A stretch of 64,000 nucleotides of DNA from contig CAJJDP010000094.1 of NCBI GenBank assembly GCA_905182995.1, forward strand, positions 288,119 through 352,118, read 5' to 3'. The notes beneath the pieces are model-generated. The model was not told where the DNA came from and did no database searches. It saw only the letters and a list, made by a program, of their open reading frames with translations. The first letter of the stretch is position 1. Each line of letters starts with the position of its first letter. The position numbers and the translations under genes were made by a program. This document shows, piece after piece, positions 12,320-25,368 of this stretch. Source of the stretch: Paramecium octaurelia. Its lineage: Eukaryota > Ciliophora > Oligohymenophorea > Peniculida > Parameciidae.

Positions 12320-15300
12320 ATGAGAAGTTAAGACAATTCAAAATTAAATATAAGTGTTCAAATCAAAGAGAACAGTTTTATTAAGGGACGCAAATTAGAC
12401 TCCTTCACTAATACTCCTTTAGTAATAAACTCTCGAGAACATCCTTAATATGGAAATATAATCAAACAAGAAGAAAATGATATTATGTTGGGTAATTTGC
12501 TCAATAGACCAATAAAAGTTAAAACCAAAAAGAAAAAAAAGAAGAAGGCTTTAAATAATAAGCTTAGTGCACCTGTGACTAAAGCATCATAAGAAAAGCT
12601 TGAAAAAAATAGTAAGCCTAAAAAAATTGTAAATACTAGCATGAACAAGCTTTAAAAATAAAAAAAAGTAAATATTGCCCCTGTCTTCAATTGGGGAGTC
12701 AATTAGGAAAGATTAAAAAATTACTTTTTAAATGAATAACTCAAATAAAGGAATGTTCAAGACACCATGTTGAAAAGAGTGAATAAAACTGATGTGGATA
12801 TTAGGTAGAGGAGAGATCAATTAGGTGTTTCATTTTTAAATAATATATCCATCGATAAATTTATTAAAAAGAAAAGTAAGCACTCTTATTTTCTATCATT
12901 TAGAAATAAATAAATCGTTGACTCCAACTAAAAAGGATCCAAACAAACCCAAATTTTAGATCAACCAAGACGAAATCAGGAAATACAAAGAATTTAAATA
13001 GAAAATGATTATGATAGCAAAATACGAATTAAAAAAGAAAGAGTACGAAAGACAATTCAAAATCCATCAAAATTTATAAAATCTCAATGAATATATAAGA
13101 TCAAGAAATAGAAGTCATTCAGTTGGAGATACAAAATTAAAAAGAAAGAATAGAACTGCATCAACCTATGGAATCATTTATGAAGATTAAAAAGAAAATA
13201 TCCTGTCTGATAGATACGAATAAAAGAAAAAGAGAAAAGTGTTATGTCAATTCAAAAATCAATCTGATAAATCTAAATTAGTTTAGTCATCAAATCATGA
13301 ATCCATGAGGCAACCTTGCTCATCAATATATCAATATATGAGCAACTCGAGTAGTGCAAACATACCTAATGAAAGTGATCCTGAATAGGATTTTGCTAAT
13401 TTTGATAATAGCTTTTATAGTTAGAAACTAATTACTTTAGGAGAAGACAAGGATGAAATGTTGAGTTCGTAAAGAGATTGGGATGAACAAGATATTAAAG
13501 AAATTGAGGAAATTAGATCAATAGAATAGGCTGCAAGTAAATATAGTGAAAAAAGATAAAGATCTCAGACAGATGAACAAGCGGCAATTAAAATATAAAA
13601 GGTGTGGAGAAGATATAAAACAAGATAAATCTTAAGCTATTATTAAGATTATTTTAAAAAAGAAGAAGAATAAGCAGAATTCAATTTAAATGACTTGCAT
13701 TAAAGTCAAATTCAAGAATTAATAAAGATGGGTTACATAAAAGTTGATTCAAAAGGATAAATTTAATTAATTGATAAAGACCAAAGTGAAAAATCTTCAG
13801 ACTCTTCAATATAAAATAAGAATAAGAAACAAAAATTATATAAAGAAGAATTACCATAAGTGCAAAAATAAATATTTGCTGCACATTCCTATTAGGATTA
13901 CATTGAAGGATTCAGTGATTCAATAGATAGTGAAGGAAAAAAAACTACTGAAAAAAAGCAATTTTTATCGGCCATTTCGGAATAACAAGAAATGGAAAAC
14001 TGCAGAGAAAGTACTGAAAAGAATTCATTGATTATGAATCAATAGATAACCTTCAAAAAGAAAAAGAGATTATCAATTGATGTTGATGAAATTGAAAAGG
14101 AATATTAGAATTAATAATAGGTTGAAATTGGAGAAATCAGATGTGCTATTGGATCTGAATCTCTAATTAAAAGCTTATCTTAAGAAGATTAAACATTCAA
14201 TTAAGAGAAGAGCATCTTCGAATAAACTTCATTCTAAGATTTTGTTTAGGTTAAATTCAAAGAGTTCATGTCAAGAGAGAAAATGGATGAACTCATAGTA
14301 ATGAGAGAGAAGGTACTTGAAGAAAGACATAAATAATAAATTAAAACTATAAATGAGGCTTATTAAAATCAATAAATATCTCCCAAGACTTATGATTAAT
14401 AGAATAGAAAACTTGAAAAATGGGTCACCAAACAAAGAAAAGATTTAGAAAAGAAAAAAAATGAGATTATTAAAGGTCAACAAAGTACTTATGAGACTGT
14501 AATGAAAACTCAAAGAGATCTTCTATTTATGAAATAGATATCTCAATCTAATTCACAATCTTACATAAAGATTATTGATAGCTTTAGTTAAGAATCTGTT
14601 CTATATTCAGAATAATCATTAAGAAATAGTATTATAGACATACAAAATTAAAACCTTCAATAATTTTAACAATAGTTACCATAAAAATCATCCTTGCTAA
14701 GCGAAGAAGATTTAAGCAAATCATAAAATTTTGACGATGAAGTTATTTTTAAAAACAACTCAAGTCCATCTAATCTCTAGTTTGCAGATTATGAGCCAGA
14801 ACCGTTCAATCTGCATTAGCTGGCCTAATCTCAAGTTTTAAGAGTCTCAGACATTGTTAGAGATTAATCTAAGATGTCCGAAAAATAAGCAGAATCATAC
14901 TCTATACTTATTTCAAATATGTTGATTGTTTAAGAAATTTAATTGTTATGCTAAGAACTTGGCAGACATAATATTGATATTTTTGAATTAGTAACAAAAG
15001 CATTGATTAATAGACCACCATCCTAAATGCAAACATCTTTTGGAACAAACTAGAATAAAGGCTTTAAAACTGGAATTCCACAAGTAAAGACTTATTTAAG
15101 TCATTTGACAGAGTTTATGCTTTGCAATTATAAGGATGAGGTGTTAGCCAAAATAAATGTACCTTTAGGACCTTCATCAAAAGATATGCTCAAATTCTTA
15201 CATCCTATTTCTGATTCAACAATTGTATCGGATGAAGATTCTAATTAAAATGAGAATTACTTGTAGAATATCATAATGACAGCAGAATTATTTGGCACTT

Positions 15301-15817
15301 TTGAGAGATTTTTAATAAATGAATAAATTCTGAAGAGCTAAACATCTTAATTACTTGAATTGGAGCATGTTCATAATAAAGCAATATTCGATGCTTTGAA
15401 TGAAGCCTTAGATTATCATAGACCTTATGGAATGGCAGGATAACCTTATGCTTGGAAATCTGATGCAAGTAGATTATAGTTTCGAAAAAACACAATTAGT
15501 GATATGCCAAATATAATTAAATCTAGTTTAGATAAAGTTTTGGAATGGTGTCATTATTTAGTTGGATTTCTAATTGATAAAGAGGATTGTCCATATCCTA
15601 AGATTCTGATGTTTGATCAAGAATGTCTAGCTTAAATAAAAGAAGATAGGATGATTAGAATGCTATCTGCTGAGGTATTTTTTATTAAAATGCGTAGGTT
15701 ATTGAAAATGAAGATAGATGGATAAGTTATGATGAAGAATTTACTGTAGTTGCAATCGACTTATCAGATATGATTTTTGATCATTTACTTGAAGAATTAC
15801 TTTAAGAAATTCATTGA
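12320..15817 (+). CDS. Large charged protein with IQ motif and C-terminal DUF4378-like domain (CEP350/TRM-like)
   Basis: ATG is at 12320 and TGA at 15815-15817. Introns at 12876-12903 and 15675-15697 leave 1,148 aa. The N-terminal third is Lys-rich and disordered. An IQ motif (AAIKIQKVWRRYKTRQI) lies near residue 430, followed by acidic and coiled-coil regions. The last ~250 residues are compact, ending with RMLSAE, a Trp-containing RWISYDEEF and IDLSDMIFDHLLEELLQEIH. That pattern resembles DUF4378, the C-terminal domain of CEP350/CAP350 and plant TRM proteins, which recruit TON1/FOP-type partners to microtubule centres. The IQ motif suggests calmodulin or centrin binding. The DUF4378 assignment rests on pattern memory and should be treated as probable, not certain. 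Confidence 0.7.
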
Positions 15818-15865
15818 TTTTATTATTATTGTTAAATAATTAATTAGTAAAAAAAATAAATCAAA

Positions 15866-18670
15866 TCAACTTTCTTATTTTAATATTTATTTTATATTTT
15901 TCCAGTTTATGCTTTGTTCGACAGATAATTTGGCTAATCTTTATAGTTTTTAATTGTATTTCATCAAATTGAAACTGAAAATTCCTTCCTAATTTATGAA
16001 ATCTTATAAAAAACTTGTATCGCCCTGTTCTAAATGATCTAAAATCCATTCTTCTTATAAGCTTGTAAATACTTCAACATCTTTTAGTTATGATTCCGAA
16101 CATTCAATTAAAATATAATTTAGATCTAGGCAATCATCTACGTTTTATCCAAATTGTAATTGCTCCATATATTGCTTGATCTGATTAAAATTTTCTTCAT
16201 TTGATTGCATTTACTTAATATTCTTATAAATCTAATATTTGAAAATGAATCTTTAAAATTCACTTATATATTGTTATTGCAAAAATTATAAAATTAATTA
16301 ACAATTTTCTTTATTTAATTATATTTAATTTAAGGGAATATCCATTTCTAAAAGGATTACTTTATCAAGAAGTTATTTAATATAGGATAAATATGATCTA
16401 AAACATATTTGAGTTAATTACTATTAGAGATCACACCATTTAATACTAACTTTTTTATTGCATTTTGATAATTGATAGAATAAAGTACTAAATTTAGTTT
16501 TTGTCAAGAACTATAGATATGAGGAAAATTAGATTGTTTAATTGTTATTGAATAATAACGATAAAGAAGATCTAAATTTGTCAAATTATTCAAAGAATAT
16601 CCAAAGCCATTATAATTGACGGAGTTATTATTCTTTGATGTTAAAAAGTGATTGACTCTTTATTTCTGAATTGATTTTAATATTCTTTTAGATAAAATCC
16701 ATTAATTATGATAAAACACTATTATTATTAATTTTTGTTATATCCAAAAAATCATCTAATATGAGATTAAAATTTGTTGATAATATGGCTTTCATTGATG
16801 ATTGGAGTTGAAAGATATCTATTTCAAATTAAAGTAAACCTTCAAATTAGACTTTTATAGCATTAAAATTTCCACATATTTTTTTATTACTTAAATACCT
16901 AATTTTTGGTTGAAAGTTTTGAAGTGATCTTAATTACTAAAGTTATTGGTCATTTGGTTATTGATTAATTGTCTTTTCCAAATAAAAATTAATATCAGAT
17001 AATATGCTTTATTATTTTGGGTGAATTTCATTATAACATTGTAAATATTGAGACTAAAAATTTTCAAACTCTTTTTAAGCCTTAAAGTCCTTTATCTCTA
17101 AATATTTATGTAATTAAGGATAAAAGTCTTTAATTCGTTCTAATTCTGTTTCTAAAAGTTATTAAAATAATTGAATAAATCTAGATAAAACTTGATTCTC
17201 ATATTTTAAGTTTTTTAAATATTATAGAACATTTTATAAGTCTTTTTTCTTTTAATTTTGTTCTTTAAAGAGATTGATTAAATGCATCCAAATTTCAAAT
17301 TTCAGATCTTATTTTAATTTTGCTAACACATCATTAAACAATTGAAAATAATTTGACTAAATGTAATTTTTATATATTTTAACTTAGTTCAATAGGATTT
17401 ATTGTAAACTCTAGGCCATTTTTACATTAAATTACAATTAATCAAACTCCCTTAGACACTTATTATAAATCTTATGTCTCATTATGTGAAAGTATTGATA
17501 TGTATTGACATTTATCATTTTAAATTGTTTTTGGTATGCTTTTACTAATTTTATGTTATTATCTGCTGTAATCATAAGTTGCGTTCCAGTCAACTACTTT
17601 TCAATGTACTCATAAAATTCTGTTACACAATCTAAACTCTTTGCTTATTCCAATAAATATTTCATCTTTTCAATAATAGATAAAGACTATCGAATTTACT
17701 CAGTAATCTAGGCATATTATAAGATCTATTAATTCAACTCGTTTTAAAAATCTAAAAAATAGATTGAAGCAATTTTCTCTAACTTTATCATTTGCTATGA
17801 CTTTAGTTATTCAAATTATGGATACTTTTTAATCAGCTATATCAAGCCTTGACATGCTTACTTATATTAAAGATTGTTTTCACTTATATACATTAATCTT
17901 TTTTTTTCTGAAATAGTTTGCTCTAATTCTTTGGCATGCATTTCAATAGAGGAATAGATTTATAAAGATAAAGATGTGAATTCAGCTTCAGATGTTTCAT
18001 TTGATGAATGCCCGATGGTATGATCTAGTAAATTGCTGCCTTAATTATATTAGTGATGAGTTTATTATTATTAAGCTGAAACTGACATTACCTTTTCAAA
18101 AGTGGAGGCATCTTTTTAAATATCTTATAATTCTAGTTGAATTGACTCCAGTTAATTGAAATTGTACTTAATCGATCGGTTGAGTTCTTAATATTTGGAA
18201 ACATTATTAGATTATTTAATTTCATTTATTAGATGATTCATTTATTAAATGCATCTTTATTTATTAGATCTCATCTTTGAATGCTTTTCAATAATTGATT
18301 ATACGATACGAGCATCTGACTTCAACTTATATCTCAATTTCTCTCCTTCTGTTTCAAGTTGTTCATAATATTATTATTAACCAAATTAAGTATTAGTCAT
18401 ACTATTTTCTAATTTTATGTTGATTTATTGAGGCTATCTAAACAGAATCAGAAACTACTCTAAATCATTAGGTGATAAAATCTGAAGCTCATTTAGGACT
18501 TGCTTTGATAAATCCAATTAATTTGAGTTTCTCAATTGACTGTTTTATTGCAGATTCTACTATATCATTGATTGCTCAAGAATCTTTGGAACTTAGACAT
18601 ATTCAAGTGAATTTTAAAATTGATTTGAATTAGTATTTTCAAATATTTTTTTTTTGTGGTTGATGCTCAT
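15866..18670 (-). CDS. 934-aa alpha-helical protein, function unknown
   Basis: ATG is at 18670 and TGA at 15868-15866. The frame stays open for 935 codons without introns. The first ~110 residues are Gln/Asn-rich and disordered. Residues ~110-200 are predicted coiled coil (QSIIEKHSKMRS, LNRSIKYNFNQLESIQLEL). The rest is uniformly helical with Leu/Gln/Lys heptad-like spacing and no Cys/His motif. A segment such as CVTEFYEYIEKQL ... FHIMRHKIYNKCLREFDQL loosely recalls COG3/Sec34-type tether subunits, but too weakly to name it. It converges with the DUF4378 gene, leaving only 48 bp between their stops. Confidence 0.75.
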
Positions 18671-18914
18671 AAAATTTATTTACTAAATAAATATAATAGT
18701 TTAAAATTTAAAGAATAGTTAAATAGATAAAATGCAATTAGATAATAATCGCATTTTTTGCTTAAATAAGTGTAATTCAAGTTGATTCGTGACACTGAAT
18801 TTTTCTAAGTATCATTTCATGAATGTTATGACGAATCATTAATTATATTAAGCTTTGCATCTATCCTATTTCAAAGAACATATTGATTAATTAAAATGAA
18901 AAAGATAAAATACT

Positions 18915-19483
18915 ATGGAATAGCTTCCAAAAGGTAATATTTTCCTATGACCTAAGCCACCGTACAATAATTCATCAAATCGACAACTAATGGGGATATG
19001 AAATTCTCTAATGAGTATGTGACATAAGTCATGTCTATGGCTAGGGAGTATTTCTAAATGGTTTCAGATTAAGCTAATACTATCTGCCAGGAAAATGGAA
19101 AAAAAACAATATCAGGAGAGTTTTTCTATAAGGCGATTCAATAATTTAGATTAGATTGATAAATTCCATTTCTGAAAGAAACAGAGGATGAAATTAAAGA
19201 GGAAGTTAATGTAAAGTATTCATGCTATTTAAAGGTGAAATATTAAAATAAAGCAAGATTTCAAGACTAAGAACTCTTGAAGTAGTTAGAGTAATAACAA
19301 AAAGAATTATATGAATAAGCAAAATTAGAGAACAGCAAACAAATAATTGAGGAAGATGACAATGGTAAACCCAGAAAAACATTGAACCTACAATTCGATC
19401 AAGAAGAAAGAGATCTTTAATAAAAATTTATTATAAAAACAACATAGCATAGTTTATCTTTCTTTCAATGCATCTAATAATGA
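18915..19483 (+). CDS. DR1: NC2-beta (Dr1)-like histone-fold transcription repressor with an in-frame TGA
   Basis: ATG is at 18915, with a 23-nt intron at 18934-18956. The protein starts MEQLPKATVQQFIK, matching the conserved LPKATVxKxI start of NC2-beta. It continues through a histone fold (FSNEYVTQVMSMAREYFQMV, KKTISGEFFYKAIQQF). At 19157-19159 the frame meets TGA, which would end the protein at 73 aa. Reading on in the same frame gives IPFLKETEDEIKEE and DQELLKQLEQQQKELYEQAK, which match the downstream part of Dr1 (EELLRQQQELFAKAR), to a second TGA at 19481-19483. The whole-length frame therefore looks like a once-functional 182-codon gene carrying one nonsense codon, or a readthrough stop, or a sequence error. 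NC2-beta pairs with NC2-alpha and blocks TFIIB recruitment by TBP. Its 3' end overlaps the next gene, on the minus strand, by 19 bp. Confidence 0.82.
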
Positions 19484-20272
19484 TAGGTGCTTTGGGCTAA
19501 AGAGGAAAGACCATCTTCATTGATTTCCATAATTTCTATTATTTGAATTATATGATACCACTCATATTTAATGGAGGTGAATTATCATGCATGTATAGTT
19601 GACGAGTTTCTTTTATCTCTTATTAATAGTTTTTTAATAATTAAGGCAAATCATTTATATGTGAGGTCATAGAAAAATCCTAAGCACATTTTGGTATATT
19701 ATTTTAAAATTCTTGCTTTTACTATTTATAATGTTATTCTCTGATATTAATTTTTTTCTACCTTTTATAATCTATTTCTTAAGTTGATTCAGAATTTACC
19801 CAATATTATTCGTAACCTCGATTTGCACTTCCTACTTTCAATGGTGAATTATTTCTTTCAACAGATGAATTTATTTTCTTTGTAATTCTAAATTATTATT
19901 TTTCTGGTCTTTTGGGAATAACTAATATTTTCTTATCTGATTAAGTTATAGGTTATCTTAAAATCACTTTAGCAGGGCTAGCATTCTTTATCATAAAATA
20001 TTGAAACATACATGATATTGAAATACTTTTTGTTGATTTGGTGTAATACTTCTAATTTTAATAATTTTCATGTCCTGAGGTAAGGGTAGTTCTTTTGGAT
20101 TTTTCCTTTGATTTTAATGTTAAGAGTATGTAGCTTTTCTAGGAGGCAAAGGTGATTTAATAATGTAAGCTAATTTGCCTGAGTTTGGTCTGAGAGGAAT
20201 TTCAATATTTGAACTTTTAACAATCGATTAATCAAATTCAATCTTTTGAGTTTACTTTCTCTTCATTATCAT
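19465..20272 (-). CDS. Small basic protein, function unknown
   Basis: ATG is at 20272 and TGA at 19467-19465. Introns at 19986-20011 (26 nt) and 19536-19558 (23 nt) leave 252 aa. The protein is Lys/Gln/Pro-rich with short motifs such as NSGKLAYIIKSPLPPRK, VILRQPITQ and ILVIPKRPEK. It has no signal peptide, membrane segment or recognisable fold and is probably largely disordered. The intron-removed frame was preferred because the unspliced frame hits TGA within the first intron and otherwise runs deep into the opposite-strand NC2-beta exon. Its last 19 bp overlap the NC2-beta-like gene tail-to-tail. Confidence 0.7.
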
Positions 20273-20818
20273 TTTTGGATTAATTACAAAATGAATTTTA
20301 TAAATAATGGATATAAATTATTTTAGAAGAATTATCTTGCTCATAATGATAACAATATTAAAATTTTGATGCTCGAAATTAGATAAATTTTGTTATATTG
20401 AATATAATAGATAGATCAGTTTTAATTTCTTAATACTTGTATTGAATTAATTAAACTGAATATATTTGGGAGATTGATAGATTATCAAGGATTTTTTTAA
20501 TTTATTAAAGTATCTTTAAATACTTATTGCACAAACAAACAAACTTAATTGGTTTTTATCTTTGTTTTTGAGGATAATGCGAATAAGAACTTTATGGCAA
20601 CGTAGAAAAATGTAATGAAATTTTGAAGGACTATTAAATCGAAAATATTCGTAATTAAGTGTAAGTGAGAAATATATGACTTTCTTTTCAACTTAATATT
20701 GGTAATCACTAAGAGATTGATTTCAGCTAACTGATATTTGCTGAATGCTGATTTTTTCAAGGTTTATTTATTGAGTTTTGGATTGATATTCATTGTGGAA
20801 ATATAAAATATTAATTAT
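20273..20818. other. Intergenic, divergent promoter region
   Basis: This is 546 bp of AT-rich sequence between divergent starts (20272 minus, 20819 plus). A minus-strand open stretch at 20545-20760 lacks similarity, ATG context or a good continuation in the ciliate code, and I do not accept it as a gene. A short AAAC repeat lies near 20535. No other element was recognised. Confidence 0.6.
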
Positions 20819-21929
<1,111 letters not shown>

Positions 21930-22067
21930 ATTAGCAAATGTTAAAATATTATTAATTAATAACTTCTTTCTTTCAATCATCTATCTATTGCAATATATAT
22001 TAATAATAAATAAGAAGACTAATTTAAACCAAATGCTGTTTTGTAATAACTTTATTAGTTATATTCA

Positions 22068-23154
22068 TCATCTTCCAGACCATGATGCAACTTACTTCTT
22101 GAAAATGATGATAACTTATTCCAAGATGGCATTTTCTTCATCTCTCTTTGCTTTAGCATCAGCATAATCAGCTCTCTTGGATTCTAAGTCTGCTTAGGCT
22201 TAATCAAGGGCATCTTGAGATTCTTGTAAAATGATCTTTGATTTCGCTTATTAAGCTAAGGCAGCTTGTATTTACTAATAGATTAATTTGTAATTATTAC
22301 AGTGGCCAATCTGTCAGCATAAACTTGCTTTCTTTCATATTCAACTTTCAAATTTGCAACTTCTGCTTCACTCAAAGAAACCCATCCAGCCAATTCCCAT
22401 GAAGCATTAATTTCATTTACTTCAAGAGCCTCAAGAGAAGCTTAGAGATTGGCTTCAAGTGATTCAAGAACTGCAAGGACTCTTTCAGCCAATGTAGCTC
22501 CTCTGCTGACTCCTTCTTCTTATGAGGATTAAGCCAAGTTCAAGAATGATTTAACTTCGTGTTCATTGAAGAGATTGCTGTAAGCCTTAAGTTTTTCAGC
22601 AACGCTAGTGGCTTTCTCTTGGACTAATTCAAATGAATCACCATTGATGATATAACCGGCTACATCTTGCTTAAGCACTCTAACAACTTCTAAAGCTTCT
22701 CTGTTTTGCTTAATTGATCTCACGAACAATTAGTTACTAAGACATTATTCATCAAGAAGAACACCAATCTTTCTTGTGATCTCATCTTATCTTTATTCGT
22801 TCCAAGCAAGATAATTCTTAGTGTCTTATAATTCTTATTCGAATTGCACTCTGTTTTCTATTGATTATTAGAATAGCTTTTAGTTGAGTGATTTGATCTT
22901 TGTGAATTATTCAATTGTTCTATGTTTATATACTAAAATTACTGAGCTCCAATCCATTCATCTGTTTCATTCTTTTAATCTGCAGCAAATTAAGCATCCT
23001 TATTAGATTGTATAAGATCGTTCAATAAACCGAACACTGTATCAATGGCATCCATAGCCTTTGTGCCTGTTTAAAGTAAGGCCATTATTTGATCGTGTGT
23101 AGATGTTGCAGAAGCTATGCTCACTAACAACATGATAGCAAGAGTGACTTTCAT
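22068..23154 (-). CDS. Trichocyst matrix protein (TMP family)
   Basis: ATG is at 23154 and TGA at 22070-22068. Introns at 22920-22942 and 22275-22300 leave 345 aa. It begins with the signal peptide MKVTLAIMLLVSIASA. The rest is a heptad-patterned, Ala/Glu/Gln-rich helical protein with a conserved TMP-like middle (WNEQRQDEITRKIGVLLDE), SVAEKLKAYSNLFNEHEVKSF and a C-terminal coiled coil ending FKKQVASWSGR. TMPs are made as ~40-kDa precursors in the ER, cleaved to 15-20-kDa chains, and crystallise in the trichocyst core, which expands with Ca2+ on exocytosis. Length, signal peptide and composition all fit the family. The gene is transcribed divergently from the RING gene across ~1 kb. Confidence 0.9.
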
Positions 23155-24179
23155 TAATAATATTAATTATCTAAAACAGATGACTCTCAATATATTATAT
23201 TCTCAAAAACGGGTAAACCATATGATCATCTTTTTTGAATTGACTTTTAATCATTGTCTTAAAACCTATAACTCATTTATATCTAACGATTTCTACACTA
23301 TTTCACTCATGGCAAACCTTTTATTTCAATCAAATTAACTTCCTTTATATGATTTAAGTATATATTCAATTTTTAATGTTTCTTTAATAATCGCAACAAA
23401 TCCAAATAGCAAAATACAGTTTGAAATTTCGACCATTTTTCAACTATTTTTTGTCATGAAATTAATTTAAACAATTCTTTATAGCTAGGAATTATTATAA
23501 AATAAGAGTTTCAAAATTATTTTTTAAGTAAGTTTAATTTGGATTTAATATTCATTCATCTCAAATAAGTGTTTCCTGAAGTTATTTTGACATCTCTTTT
23601 GAGATTTTTTTGCCATTCTCTAAAAATTTCAATTTTACAACAAAAACCACAAAAAATTTAAATTTATAAAGTCCCCTTAAAGGTAAGCTTTTAAAAAACA
23701 TTTATCATGCACTTGATTTGCTAATATAAATTTGCAATTGTATATTTTTATATTGAGATGAAGGAATATATTTAATTGTTCAATTTTTATGATATAAAAA
23801 TGTTACATTTGCATTTAGTAGTAACAATCCAGACTTAAAAATTGATAAAGCATTTCAATATATTTTTTATAGTTTTGATGGTTAAAAATTTTGCTAAAGT
23901 TTAGAGGAATATTTTTAGTATATTCTTAGTTATGACAGAAGAAATGCTTATGGGAAAGATGAGCAATAATAACCTCCACGAATATAGATTATAATATTAT
24001 AATTAAAAATAATTATGTCAATATTGAATTTTTTATTGCTGTCTCGTAAACCAGGATCTAGATATTTTAATATAATTTAAATTAAGATTAGATCTAAATA
24101 AATATAAAGCATTCTTTTAATGTTATGAATAAAAAATTTAATAATTTTTAGAAAATTAATTTAATCAATTTATAGGGAA
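23155..24179. other. 1-kb intergenic region, divergent promoters
   Basis: This is the largest non-coding stretch in the window, between the starts of the trichocyst protein (minus) and the RING gene (plus). It is strongly AT-rich with many stops in all frames under the ciliate code and no conserved protein fragment. It could hold promoter elements for the highly expressed trichocyst gene; I can identify no specific site. Confidence 0.6.
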
Positions 24180-25335
24180 ATGAATTATGAGAGTCACCTA
24201 AGCGATAGTTTGATAGAAGAAAATGAATAAAATGTGTAATTACCTAATTTTCTATTTGAATCAGGCAGAAGTATGTTAATAAAAAAAAATCAGATCAAAT
24301 TAATTCTATCGGTCATCAAATATGTTTTTGGAATGTTATTAGTAAGAACATCTATATTCTCAGATCATTTTGAAATTTATACTTATTAGGGATGAAAATA
24401 ATATCTCCTAATAAGAGTTTGTATATAATCTTTAATACATTGAAATATGGCTTTATATAACAGGTATAGATTTCCTTCACGTTAGTTATTCATAGCTTTA
24501 TAGTCATGATTTAATATAGAGTGATTTAAAAATATTTAAATAAATACTCCATAATATTACCATTAGCTATAGAGATGGAGCTAATTAATATTATTAATAT
24601 TGAATAAGGATTGGATTAATAACAACGATAGTAGTAAATTTAAGAATAAAATGATTACTAAAATCAATAATTAATTGGTAGGCTCTTACTTTTTGATTAA
24701 AGAAATATATTTGTCTCAAAATTAAGTTAGGAACTTTATGTACTTAAAAATATATATAATTAGGAAAAATTGTTGGATAAATTTAAGTGTTTGAAAATTT
24801 TAAATAAATTCATGGTCCTCGCATTCTTTTTCATTGAATTATTTGCCTTGATAATCCTTTTCGATAGCCATAGCATATTGATTGTGGATAGGCGATTTTA
24901 TTATCTATGCATCGTTTATATGATTTTAGTACTCTTTCAAATTGATTTAGGTGGTAATATTCGGATTAAACTAATATTTTTCAACATTTACTTTGGCATT
25001 CCTATGGATTGTATTTTTCCCTGTTTTCATATCATACGAAATTTACATGTGGTTCAAAAAAAGGAAGGAGAAAAAGATAGAAAAAAAGAAAATTTTGGAT
25101 ACTTTTGAGGAGATCTTGTTAGATTAGAAATAGCATCAATTAGAAAGTATTAAAAAAAAATATCAAATAAGATAACGATTGTGCCATTTGTATGCAAAGT
25201 TTTTAAGCCAAGGATTAAGTAATCATATTATCTTGTTCAGATAAGCATGTATTTCATACGGATTGCATAGTTGACTGGTTAAAACTAAATACTAATTGTC
25301 CTCTATGTAGAAAATAAGTAATAGAACAAATTTGA
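24180..25335 (+). CDS. Multipass membrane RING-H2 E3 ubiquitin ligase
   Basis: ATG is at 24180 and TGA at 25333-25335. Introns at 24342-24363, 24464-24485, 24929-24950 and 25147-25171 leave 354 aa. A further 24-nt GT...AG stretch near 24,740-24,763 is in frame and TGA-free and could be exon or intron. The N-terminal half has one or two hydrophobic segments, then a Gln-rich loop. Strong TM helices follow ([53 protein letters not shown]), then a Lys-rich linker. The C-terminal RING-H2 finger shows [26 protein letters not shown], all eight ligands present. It probably ubiquitinates membrane or lumenal-pathway proteins; the substrate is unknown. It converges with the amylase gene, 33 bp away. Confidence 0.9.
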
Positions 25336-25368
25336 TATATTTTATTATAATTTATTAATAATTTTCAA

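Noticed and set aside
20545-20760. Minus-strand 71-codon hydrophobic ORF
   Set aside because: It sits in an intergenic divergent-promoter region, has no recognisable motif, and its ciliate-code extension is low complexity. Not supported as a gene.
25147-25171. Apparent homopolymer frameshift before the RING finger of the 24180-25335 gene
   Set aside because: A normal 25-nt GT...AG intron beginning just before the A-run restores the frame exactly, so no damage needs to be assumed.
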